This document shows positions 55,558 to 63,359 of a stretch of 64,000 nt of DNA, in pieces (position 1 is the first letter of the stretch; each line of letters begins with the position of its first letter). Source of the DNA: Candidatus Baldrarchaeum yapensis (GTDB lineage Archaea > Asgardarchaeota > Baldrarchaeia > Baldrarchaeales > Baldrarchaeaceae); contig JAEOSH010000006.1 in the NCBI GenBank assembly GCA_016840465.1, forward strand, positions 1 to 64,000, written 5' to 3'. A program made the translations under genes and the position numbers. Below the pieces are notes generated by a model. That model saw nothing but the letters and a program-made list of their open reading frames with translations. It made no database searches and was not told the DNA's origin.

Positions 55558-56361
55558 ATGTCTCAACTTATAACGACATCTCTCTTTACTGAAGGAGAGG
55601 AGTCGGGATTGCCAATTGCGATCCTCATACTCCATTCAAACGGCATCCTTCTATTTGACCGCATATATGGCGAAATGCAAATTGGAAAGAGAAAGGAACT
55701 GTTCTCGGGACTCATCTCTGCAATCGTGTCCTTTATGAAAGAATTAACATCGTCCGAAATAAAATACCTCATGACGGAGGATCATGAAATATTCATTGCC
55801 CGCGGAGACAGCATTGTTGTCGCTTTAGTCGCTTATGGAAAATATGATAAGAAAACTCTCGAAAAAGTGTTACGAGAACTTGTAGATAGTTTTGTTAAAC
55901 GTTATAGCCATGCGGCATCGCTAGAGGGACTCGTAGAATTATCGGTATTCAGAAAGTTCTCAGAAGAAGTTGACGCTATTTTCCTAAGAAACGGTCTTAT
56001 ATCGGAGAAAGACATAGTTGCAATAAGGACGCGCGAGATTCTTGAAAGAGTGTCCAAAGGCGAACTATCGCCGGACCAAGCAATGGGCCTGATTTCCGAT
56101 ATAAAGGAGAACGTGAAATTTTATCGCGTATACGCACCGTCAACACCACACGTCCTCAAAAATGCAGTAATAAGAATGTCAACGGATCCTGTGACGGTCA
56201 CAATTTTAGAAAACATAGGGCGCGGAATGAGTGTCATCGAAATGACCGACGCTTTGAAAAAATCCGGATATAATGTAACCCCTGATCGCATACTTGAGAT
56301 ACTTGAAAGCTTAAGGGCTAGGGGAATTGTGAAACTCGATAAGTACAGAATCCCGGCATAA
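55558..56361 (+). CDS. longin/roadblock-like domain protein with a C-terminal winged helix
   Basis: A 267-residue protein. Residues about 15-115 (PIAILILHSNGILLFDRIYGE, then a long helix, then HEIFIARGDSIVVALVAYGK, helix) follow the alpha/beta order of longin or roadblock-type domains, which in eukaryotes and some archaea regulate small GTPases. The end (about 205-265: VTVTILENIGRGMSVIEMTDALKK...ILESLRARGIVKL) is a winged helix. No GTPase gene is near. A sensor that links a small-molecule or GTPase signal to transcription is a possible role. The domain call is by pattern, not alignment. Confidence 0.5.
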   Translation: MSQLITTSLFTEGEESGLPIAILILHSNGILLFDRIYGEMQIGKRKELFSGLISAIVSFMKELTSSEIKYLMTEDHEIFIARGDSIVVALVAYGKYDKKTLEKVLRELVDSFVKRYSHAASLEGLVELSVFRKFSEEVDAIFLRNGLISEKDIVAIRTREILERVSKGELSPDQAMGLISDIKENVKFYRVYAPSTPHVLKNAVIRMSTDPVTVTILENIGRGMSVIEMTDALKKSGYNVTPDRILEILESLRARGIVKLDKYRIPA

Positions 56362-56513
56362 AAAGATAGGAGCGAGAATCTCTAAACAAAATTACTATGA
56401 GTATTAAGATCCGATGTCAGTAGTCGAGGTATTCATCATCAGGTCAGAGGGTAGTCCCTAGCCATCATCCGCATCTAATGGTATAATTGCAGAAAATAAA
56501 CTTAATGGTGAAG

Positions 56514-57269
56514 TCATAGTAACAAATCACCCCGACGATATTCCTCAATATCACCAATGATTCCCTTTACTCTTTCGAGTCTCTCCTTCATCTGGAGGAT
56601 TCCACTGTCAACGTTAACCCTCAAACTTCTTCTTAAAACTGAAGATACTACCTCCACTCCTCCCAGAAAGCTTTTTATCTCATGATATGCTTTTTCGGCT
56701 GACCTCTTATCAAGAGATCCAGAAGCTATTCTGACCATCAACATATCTATGAGCTTGTCTATTTTCTTTATCCGCGACTCCAGTTGTTCTTTGAACATGT
56801 TCCGAATTATTTTATGCATCCAGTCCTCTAGTGGTCTCAGCTTTGAAAGTTTGAAACACTTTCCCCCCTCACTCTTTATGAGCATGACTATCTCTCCTGG
56901 AGTTACTATCTTGGGGTGCATTCTCTTCTTCACATATGCGAACAGGTATGTGGACTTTGCGATTCTTATTGCGGGTGCATACCACATCATTCTCTGGAGG
57001 CGTTTTCTCAGTTTAACATTAGATTGGGGCAGATCAGAATACGTCACAAGACTGAGACTTCCAACGTTAACGTCATCGCCGCTGACATGGGGTTTTTCAA
57101 CGCTCCTGAATTTCTTAAGAACAATATAGGAGTTTTCTGGGAGCACGATGTCACCCTTCGGGACGATCCACACCCGCCGCCCTATTCTTCGCGCTCCTTT
57201 GATCTCAAGCAACTTCTGTATCCGTTGCCTTCGGGAGGAACTCCCATCGATCAGAATTACTATCTGCAC
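56514..57269 (-). CDS. unknown protein with a possible Cas2/ChrB-like N-terminal fold
   Basis: A 251-residue protein from a GTG (GGGTGAT before it). The first 60 residues (QIVILIDGSSSRRQRIQKLLEIKGARRIGR then RVWIVP) follow the ferredoxin-like beta-alpha-beta order seen in Cas2, PaaX and ChrB-type proteins. The rest is basic and helical, with no known motif and a long heptad-rich stretch at the end. It is not part of a CRISPR locus: no repeats or cas1 are seen. Function unknown. Confidence 0.45.
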   Translation of the reverse strand: MQIVILIDGSSSRRQRIQKLLEIKGARRIGRRVWIVPKGDIVLPENSYIVLKKFRSVEKPHVSGDDVNVGSLSLVTYSDLPQSNVKLRKRLQRMMWYAPAIRIAKSTYLFAYVKKRMHPKIVTPGEIVMLIKSEGGKCFKLSKLRPLEDWMHKIIRNMFKEQLESRIKKIDKLIDMLMVRIASGSLDKRSAEKAYHEIKSFLGGVEVVSSVLRRSLRVNVDSGILQMKERLERVKGIIGDIEEYRRGDLLL

Positions 57270-57530
57270 ATCATCACCCGGCTCATACTCTCATCATGCA
57301 CAAGCATCTGTCACTATTAGCACTTTGTACTTAATGCGTATTATTTCCTGCCATCTAAAAATATTATCTTGGGTATATAGTCTACAGATGGGCACTCATT
57401 ACCACTTATGAATAAAGAAGGTAGGCGGTCATCGATATTGCTCCACTGACTATTGTTCTCAATAATAGTTATTGTCGTTTCAGGGGATTGCTTTTTTAAT
57501 CCTTCTATGGAAACTTATTTCTAGAGCGTG
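57270..57530. other. intergenic region before the intact sir2, with a TATA-like box
   Basis: No gene is supported here. The box CTTTTTTAAT at 57491-57500 is 31-40 bases before the ATG at 57531. No Shine-Dalgarno motif comes between, so the sir2/RNase J-like message may be nearly leaderless. Confidence 0.35.
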
Positions 57531-58334
57531 ATGCAGATGAGCGGTGAAAGGGAACTCATGGAGGCTGTGAGATCCGCTGCGGAACTCATAGTATCATCGG
57601 AGTACGTAATTGCCCTCACAGGTGCTGGAATTTCTGTGGAAAGTGGAATACCTCCATTTAGGGGTCCCGGTGGAATATGGACAAAGTACGGTGAGCCACC
57701 GCCAGATCAGTATCAGGAGTTTCTTCGGGATCCAAAGGGTTGGTGGGAGAGGAGGTTAAAGAGAGAGCTAGAAGGGCCGACAGGTGAGATGGTGAGAAAA
57801 ATTTACGAGGCGAAGCCGAATCTTGCGCATAAGGCTCTTGCCGAGTTAGAAGAAATGGGAATATTAAAATCGATAATTACGCAAAACATAGACGGTCTGC
57901 ATCAAAAGGCCGGGAGCAAAAACGTGATAGAGATCCATGGCAACATTTACAAACTCAGGTGCATTTCGTGTAATGCCAGATTTGATAGAGACAAGTTTGA
58001 GATAAAAGAACTTCCACCGCTGTGTCCCAATTGTGGTGGATTGGTAAAACCAGACGTAGTATACTTCGGGGAACCCATTCCACCGGATATGCTAAATGCG
58101 TCCCTCCTAGAGGTATATAAGTGCGACTGCATGCTCGTCGTTGGAACATCCGCAGTCGTCTACCCAGCCGCAGGTTTTCCGATAGCCGCAAAAAGACGCG
58201 GGGCCTTTCTTATAGAAGTGAATCCGTATGAAACCTCAATATCACATATATGCGATGTGGTCTTGAGAGAGGCCGCAGGAAAAGCTCTACCACTGGTCGT
58301 CCAGGAGGTTAGGCGTTTGCTTGCCAGAAGGTGA
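57531..58334 (+). CDS. Sir2-family NAD-dependent protein deacylase, intact
   Basis: The start could be ATG 57531 or 57537; a GTG at 57528 precedes them. The protein is about 267 residues and has all sirtuin motifs: [31 protein letters not shown], the catalytic His in EIHG, the zinc ribbon (CISC...CPNC), PDVVYFGEP and VVGTSAVVYPA. It removes acetyl or other acyl groups from lysine with NAD. It is a paralogue of the frameshifted gene at 26960. Its end touches the RNase J-like gene, so they form a unit. Confidence 0.95.
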   Translation: MQMSGERELMEAVRSAAELIVSSEYVIALTGAGISVESGIPPFRGPGGIWTKYGEPPPDQYQEFLRDPKGWWERRLKRELEGPTGEMVRKIYEAKPNLAHKALAELEEMGILKSIITQNIDGLHQKAGSKNVIEIHGNIYKLRCISCNARFDRDKFEIKELPPLCPNCGGLVKPDVVYFGEPIPPDMLNASLLEVYKCDCMLVVGTSAVVYPAAGFPIAAKRRGAFLIEVNPYETSISHICDVVLREAAGKALPLVVQEVRRLLARR

Positions 58335-58339
58335 AATCT

Positions 58340-59716
58340 ATGGGTCAAGTGAAGATAACGTTCTACGGCGGTGTTGGTGAAATAGGCGGAAATAAAATAC
58401 TGGTAGAAGATAAAGGATACGATGTACGGCTTCTCTTAGATTTTGGTAAATCCTTTAAAATAGCATCACAGTATTACCAATTTCCGATCGATTACCCTTC
58501 AAGCCTAGATGAGTTGCTCGATCTTGGTGCAATTCCACAGATAGAAAACCTTTATACGAGAGAGTTTTTGGCACGAAGGAATGGAGATGTCGGGGGAGAG
58601 GAGGAGCCTCCGGTTGACGCGTGTTTGATATCCCACGCACACATGGATCACGCACAATACATATCTCTCCTAAATAGAAAAATACCGGTATATGTGAGCG
58701 AGTGCTCATACAGCATTCTCACTGCGGCAGATCAGATATGGCGAACACGGCTAGAGACAAATTTTTCCGGAATAAAATTTGAAGTATTCAAAAATGGCCA
58801 GAAAATAAAAGTTGGAAATTTAGAGATAAAGGCTCTTTACGTCGATCATAGCATTCCTGGGGCGTCCGCGTTCATACTCTACACCAGTGAGGGGCCATTG
58901 GCGTACACGGGCGACTTCAGACTTCATGGAACTTTTGAAACTCTAACAAGCGCTTTTATTGACGCTTTGAGAATGGAGGAGAAGATAATTGCGCTAATAT
59001 TTGAATCTACGTCGATATTTCGAAGCAGGATGCAAAGTGAAAGGAACGTCGAGGACTCCGCGGGGATACTTGCAAGTGCGTGTAGAGGGCTCGTAATAGC
59101 AGATTTCTCATCAACCGATTTCTTCAGATTCCAGACATTTTACAAGGTTGCACGTAAATGTGGAAGAGAGATTGTAATTACTGAGAGGTTTGCAAAGATT
59201 GTAGAGGCAATAAACCAGTACCCCGAGTACAGGTGGCCGGGTTTAAGATCCTCCGGAGACATAAGGATAATCCCAGATGCGCAACGGAGGGAAAGATGGA
59301 GAGAGGAGATGCGTAGAAGATTTCCCGACCTATATATAAATTGGGATGAAGTGCGCAAAAATCCACAAAAGTACATATTTTGTACATCTTATAACAGTGT
59401 TCGCGACCTGAGAACAATAAAACCGGAGCCAGGATCAATTTACATACTGAGTTCGAGCGAACCCTTCAATGAGGAGCGCGAACTTGCGTTTGAAAAGTTG
59501 TTAAACTGGCTGGAAAAGTTAAATGTGCCGATGTACCGTATTCACGCCAGTGGCCATGCAACACCTCACGAAATCCAACAACTTGTGCACGAGACCCGTC
59601 CTAAAGTGATAATACCAATACATACCGAGTATCCTGCCGTCATTGCAGGATTTCTGCAAGGCCTTTCCGAGAAATCTCTTATACCCGAAAAGGGAATAAC
59701 ATACGAAATACAATAA
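58340..59716 (+). CDS. RNase J-like metallo-beta-lactamase/beta-CASP nuclease
   Basis: The ATG at 58340 has GGTGA just upstream inside the sir2 end, giving 458 residues. It has the metallo-beta-lactamase motifs: GGVGEIGGNKILVE, SHAHMDHAQ, a third His in VDHSIPG, and YTGDFRLHG. The beta-CASP part ends in HASGHATPHEIQQ and VIIPIHTEYP, as in RNase J. Archaeal members act on RNA 5' ends, some as 5'-3' exonucleases. Pairing with a sirtuin in one operon is unusual and could point to control by deacylation. That is inference. Confidence 0.88.
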   Translation: MGQVKITFYGGVGEIGGNKILVEDKGYDVRLLLDFGKSFKIASQYYQFPIDYPSSLDELLDLGAIPQIENLYTREFLARRNGDVGGEEEPPVDACLISHAHMDHAQYISLLNRKIPVYVSECSYSILTAADQIWRTRLETNFSGIKFEVFKNGQKIKVGNLEIKALYVDHSIPGASAFILYTSEGPLAYTGDFRLHGTFETLTSAFIDALRMEEKIIALIFESTSIFRSRMQSERNVEDSAGILASACRGLVIADFSSTDFFRFQTFYKVARKCGREIVITERFAKIVEAINQYPEYRWPGLRSSGDIRIIPDAQRRERWREEMRRRFPDLYINWDEVRKNPQKYIFCTSYNSVRDLRTIKPEPGSIYILSSSEPFNEERELAFEKLLNWLEKLNVPMYRIHASGHATPHEIQQLVHETRPKVIIPIHTEYPAVIAGFLQGLSEKSLIPEKGITYEIQ

Positions 59717-59717
59717 T

Positions 59718-60005
59718 TCATCGCTTCAAATTGCCATTTAATGCTCTACTCTTTATTACCCTTACCCCCAATGGGGTTCTCTTTAGAAATATTTTCTCCC
59801 CATCGCGCTCCGCAACCACGTACATCTCATTACAGTCAAAGACCTCCTTCATCTTGTTGAACAGAGCCTCTATAAATATCGCAAGCATTCTTAGATCCTG
59901 GTCATCGGTGCTTTCTGTTATGAAGGGAAACTCTTCCACCCCATTCTTTTGTGGCTTGGATGATTTGTCCGACACCGCTGGTATCCCCAACAGATCGTTA
60001 ATCAA
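59718..60005 (-). CDS. small protein of unknown function
   Basis: A 95-residue protein. The first 30 residues are polar and probably disordered. The rest (ESTDDQDLRMLAIFIEALFNKMKEVF, then MYVVAERDGEKIFLKRTPLGVRVI) is one long helix followed by a pair of strands. This is compatible with a small roadblock-like or ferredoxin-like fold, but no motif decides. It converges on the RNase J-like gene with 1 base between stops. Low to moderate certainty that it is real. Confidence 0.45.
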   Translation of the reverse strand: MINDLLGIPAVSDKSSKPQKNGVEEFPFITESTDDQDLRMLAIFIEALFNKMKEVFDCNEMYVVAERDGEKIFLKRTPLGVRVIKSRALNGNLKR

Positions 60006-60107
60006 TAACCCGTTATATCCATATTCCTAATTTGCTAAGGTGGCATATCTGATGTTCCACCCGCTATTGCATCATTCCATCGACAAAAAGTGTAAGGGTG
60101 AATGCGG

Positions 60108-62072
60108 ATGGTTACGGATGTTGATAGTATTTTCTCGACATTATATGGTGAAATTTCCGGGATAAGGGCGAAGGACTTCGTCTCCGAAATTTCTAGGTAT
60201 CACAGAATACAGGCGTCGCCGGGATATCGAAAAGCCGCAGAATTCATCCTAGATACGCTTAAAAAGCACGGAATAGACACAAAAATTCTGAGTTTTGAAT
60301 CCAACGGGCGAAAGAAATATTTAGAGTTTCTATCCCCCATGGGCTGGGAAGCCACTCATGCAATTCTGGAAATGGTTGAACCTAGGAGAGAGAAACTCGT
60401 TGATTACACCGAACATCCGATATCTCTGGTTGCGTTTTCGGGAGGAACGCCAAAAGGTGGGGTGACAGCCGAGGTCACTTACGTGGGACCTGGTATAGAA
60501 GATAGGAATTATGACGGGATTGATGTTAAAGGGAAGTTCGTCTTGGCATATGGCGAGCCCCGTAGAGTCTTTAAAAAGGCCGTTATTGAGCGAGGAGCCA
60601 TCGGGCTTATATTTTTCAGGAGAGGGGTTGCTGAGCAGGACGCTATTCCATATAGATCCCTATGGCCGTCGGCCGACGAGATTTACAAATTAGTCCCCGC
60701 ATTCTCCGTATCTAAAAGGACAGCTGAGAGGATAATATCACTAATAGAAAGAGGAGAAAGGGTGAAAGTGAGGGCGGAGGTGAATGTTAAGTTTTTCGAA
60801 AGTAGCCTAGACATCATTACTGCCGTCCTGCCAGGCGAGGTGGAAGAGGAAGTTGTTCTGATAGCACACTTATGTCATCCTAAACCTTCTGCAAATGACA
60901 ACGCTTCCGGGTCAGGACTGCTACTTGAGATCGCGTGCACATTAAAGAGGCTCATGGACGCGGGATTATTGAAACTTAAACGGGCGGTAAGATTTTTCTG
61001 GGTACCAGAATATACAGGAACGGCAGCCCTTCTTTCGGAGGGCATAAAAAATATTGGAAAAATCAGAGCAGTGATAAATCTTGATATGGTCGGAGAAGAT
61101 CAGTCGCAATGCGGATCGGTTCTCTCAATAGTCAGTTCGCCAATGTCTGTCCCGTCGTTTCTAACATTCCTTATAGAATCGCTGGTGGAACGTTCCGCAA
61201 AGGAGAAATTAAAACAATTTGGCGCTGTAGATTCGTTATATTCGTTCAGGTTCAAGAGGACGCCGTTTGTTTGGGGAAGCGACCACGAAGTTTTCTCGTG
61301 TTCGGACTTCAAAATACCATCTGTTGCGCTGATATGCTGGCCGGACAGATACTATCATTCGAGTTTCGATACTGCGGACAAGGTCGATCCGCAAATTTTG
61401 AAGCATATTGGCGCCGCAGTAGCAACAGCGACCATCATCTGCGCATCGTCATCACAAGAAATAGGCCTCTGGGTGCTACCACGTGTGATGAGAGGTATTA
61501 TGAGCGTATTGGGATCCATCGAGGAGAAAGCGCTGGCAATAAAGGATCCGAAGACGTACCGCCTGATGTATGAATCACTTGATGTTTACGAAAAGTGGGC
61601 ACTTGGAACCTTACACTCGATCTTGACAATGTTCGATGGTGAAGTTTTAAAGAAATGCGTTATGGAGAGCGAAACTGAAATTAAGAATGCAATTTCGAAA
61701 ATCAGGAGAAGGTTTCTAATAGTAGCCGAGGGGCGGGGATGGCCCATCACGGATGTGGAACTTACAGAGGAGGAACGTGAGGCATTAGAACGTGTCTACA
61801 TCAAGAAATTCAGGGGACCTCTGCCTTTAAGATATTTGAGAGAGCACCCTAAGGATGGAAGAGCCCTATGGTATCTGAGAAAAATAGAATCTGATGACCC
61901 GATAATTTCCCAGATATCAGAAATGCTAAACCTCATGGACGGCACAAAGTCGCTCTACGACATCTATGTGACGCTAATAGCAGAATACGGAAAATCAAAC
62001 CTGAGAGAATTGATCGAAATATGTAACGATCTCGAAGAACTGGGACTCATAGAAAAAGTTGGGAAGAAGTAG
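60108..62072 (+). CDS. M28-family aminopeptidase-like protein with a C-terminal winged helix
   Basis: The ATG at 60108 has GGTGA six bases before it; one two codons earlier is also in frame. The 654-residue protein has a PA-type insert (about 130-220) and the zinc-peptidase site: AHLCHPKPSANDNASGSG, FFWVPEYTGT, NLDMVGEDQ and WGSDHEVF. Metal His, Asp and Glu positions are present. The last about 80 residues look like a winged helix (LNLMDGTKSLYDIYVTLIAEYG...LEELGLIEKV), which is not usual for the family. Cytoplasmic (no signal peptide) and likely a peptidase; a DUF4910-type aminopeptidase is an alternative label. Confidence 0.8.
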   Translation: MVTDVDSIFSTLYGEISGIRAKDFVSEISRYHRIQASPGYRKAAEFILDTLKKHGIDTKILSFESNGRKKYLEFLSPMGWEATHAILEMVEPRREKLVDYTEHPISLVAFSGGTPKGGVTAEVTYVGPGIEDRNYDGIDVKGKFVLAYGEPRRVFKKAVIERGAIGLIFFRRGVAEQDAIPYRSLWPSADEIYKLVPAFSVSKRTAERIISLIERGERVKVRAEVNVKFFESSLDIITAVLPGEVEEEVVLIAHLCHPKPSANDNASGSGLLLEIACTLKRLMDAGLLKLKRAVRFFWVPEYTGTAALLSEGIKNIGKIRAVINLDMVGEDQSQCGSVLSIVSSPMSVPSFLTFLIESLVERSAKEKLKQFGAVDSLYSFRFKRTPFVWGSDHEVFSCSDFKIPSVALICWPDRYYHSSFDTADKVDPQILKHIGAAVATATIICASSSQEIGLWVLPRVMRGIMSVLGSIEEKALAIKDPKTYRLMYESLDVYEKWALGTLHSILTMFDGEVLKKCVMESETEIKNAISKIRRRFLIVAEGRGWPITDVELTEEEREALERVYIKKFRGPLPLRYLREHPKDGRALWYLRKIESDDPIISQISEMLNLMDGTKSLYDIYVTLIAEYGKSNLRELIEICNDLEELGLIEKVGKK

Positions 62073-63002
62073 TTAGGTGGGAGAAGGAAGAATAACTCGC
62101 ATGCCAACGGTGCTCAGCACAAATTTTTCCCTAAGTTCCGTTGAAATTCTACTTATGGCCTTAAAGCCGGTGCAATGCATCGGTATTATGTAAGTTGGAT
62201 CTATCTCCCTGAACATCTCGATGGTCTTATTAATCGTAGTATCTGGAGCCCCGCTCAGATGGAATCCTCCTATCACCGCATACACCTTTTTAGTTCCCGT
62301 AATTTTTTGCGCGTGCAATATCGTATTTATTATGCCAGCGTGCGCGCATCCCGATATTACAACCAATCCCTCCTTCCTTAGGCGTATCACTAAAGATTGG
62401 TCGTCAAGTATTTCATCCCTTACAAGTTTATCGTCCTTTATCGTATACATCACTGGAAATCCTTTCTCAAAATCGGTGGTCCGTTCAACTTCCCCTGTTG
62501 TTGTTGTTCCGGGTGCAAGTTGTACGGGGGACTTTGTTATCATCAATTTTGCCCCCAAGGACTTCAACTTCTCGGGGTCGAGTATCATGGGTCCTCGGGT
62601 ATTCCCGTTCGGAAGTATTACGTACTTTGGCAAGAAAACATCCGGATGCGCAACAAAGGTGACGGGCTTACCTATTTTCTTAAGCACATCCTCTAACGCG
62701 CCATAGTGATCTAAATGTCCATGACTGAGAAAGAAGAAGTCGACCTCTCTGAAGTTAACGCCTAACTTCTCAGCATTATATGGGACCCCTACTCTCGTGA
62801 GCCCTGCGTCCATGAGTATAGTTCGACATCTATCCCCCCTGAACACCTTAATTAGTAGTGAAAGTCCGTGCTCTGCAATCAACTGTTCTGAGAGCTCAGC
62901 CACGTATCTTTTCACTGGCGGAACGCTTGGAACCAGAACATCCGCGTAGTTATCCATTAAAACAAGTATTTCTACCCTATCGGCATCTCCCAGCAACAAC
63001 AC
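62073..63002 (-). CDS. metallo-beta-lactamase fold enzyme, dihydropterin-ribofuranosylaminobenzene phosphate synthase-like
   Basis: A 309-residue metallo-beta-lactamase: SHGHLDHYGAL (HxHxDH), HPDVFLP, SGCAHAGIINT, and GGFHLSGAP with a late PMHCTGFKAI. This set marks the family often labelled as a methanopterin-related ribofuranosylaminobenzene phosphate synthase, though members differ in role. The start is probably GTG at 63002, five bases after GGAGG; another GTG two codons up abuts that motif. A 16-base palindrome lies upstream. The gene converges on the M28 peptidase with touching stops. Confidence 0.85.
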   Translation of the reverse strand: MLLLGDADRVEILVLMDNYADVLVPSVPPVKRYVAELSEQLIAEHGLSLLIKVFRGDRCRTILMDAGLTRVGVPYNAEKLGVNFREVDFFFLSHGHLDHYGALEDVLKKIGKPVTFVAHPDVFLPKYVILPNGNTRGPMILDPEKLKSLGAKLMITKSPVQLAPGTTTTGEVERTTDFEKGFPVMYTIKDDKLVRDEILDDQSLVIRLRKEGLVVISGCAHAGIINTILHAQKITGTKKVYAVIGGFHLSGAPDTTINKTIEMFREIDPTYIIPMHCTGFKAISRISTELREKFVLSTVGMRVILPSPT

Positions 63003-63032
63003 CTTCACCTCCTCTCAAGAAGTCAATTATTT

Positions 63033-63048
63033 TTGAGCATATGCTCAA
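63033..63048. promoter_or_regulatory. 16-base palindrome over the likely start of transcription
   Basis: TTGAGCATATGCTCAA is a perfect 16-base palindrome. On the minus strand it follows the AT-rich TATTTTAAAT-like box (ATTTTAAA at 63049-63056) and comes before the Shine-Dalgarno motif GGAGG. This is where an archaeal repressor or activator would bind, so it is probably an operator of the metallo-beta-lactamase gene. Confidence 0.5.
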
Positions 63049-63298
63049 TTTAAAATCTCCACCCAGATGTCGCTGGTATTCAAACTCCTGAGTCGCACAT
63101 TACAAAGAATGTGTAATGCTCGGACAATCATGCACCAACAGATGTGACTCGCAATAATGAGAGCAACATGCTTAAGAATAGAATTAAAAATCGTTTTTTA
63201 AGCAATTTGACGTAAAAATTGTACGCTAAGACCGATTAAAAGGTCTGATGATTTTTGACGCAATCCGCCGCAAACAACGCATCATTAAGAAAATGCAT

Positions 63299-63350
63299 TT
63301 ATCTACTTATGAGTAGTCTACTATAAAGTAGACTACTCATAAGTAGATAA
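63299..63350. repeat. long inverted repeat before the second archaeal ATPase gene
   Basis: Two arms of 24 bases (63299-63322 and 63327-63350) are exact reverse complements, with a four-base loop (ATAA). Each arm contains ACTTATGAGT or its complement ACTCATAAGT, the same core as in the palindrome at 40126-40169. It ends 9 bases before the ATG at 63360. Confidence 0.9.
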
Positions 63351-63359
63351 GGGGATGAC

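Noticed and set aside
56362-56513. Short frame after the longin-like gene with a vague MOSC-like rhythm and an internal TAG
   Set aside because: The similarity rests on a few residues and the frame is stopped. It is not enough to call a remnant.
56514-57269. Cas2-like N-terminus as a sign of CRISPR adaptation
   Set aside because: No cas1, no repeats, and the protein is three times longer than Cas2. Only a shared fold type is plausible.
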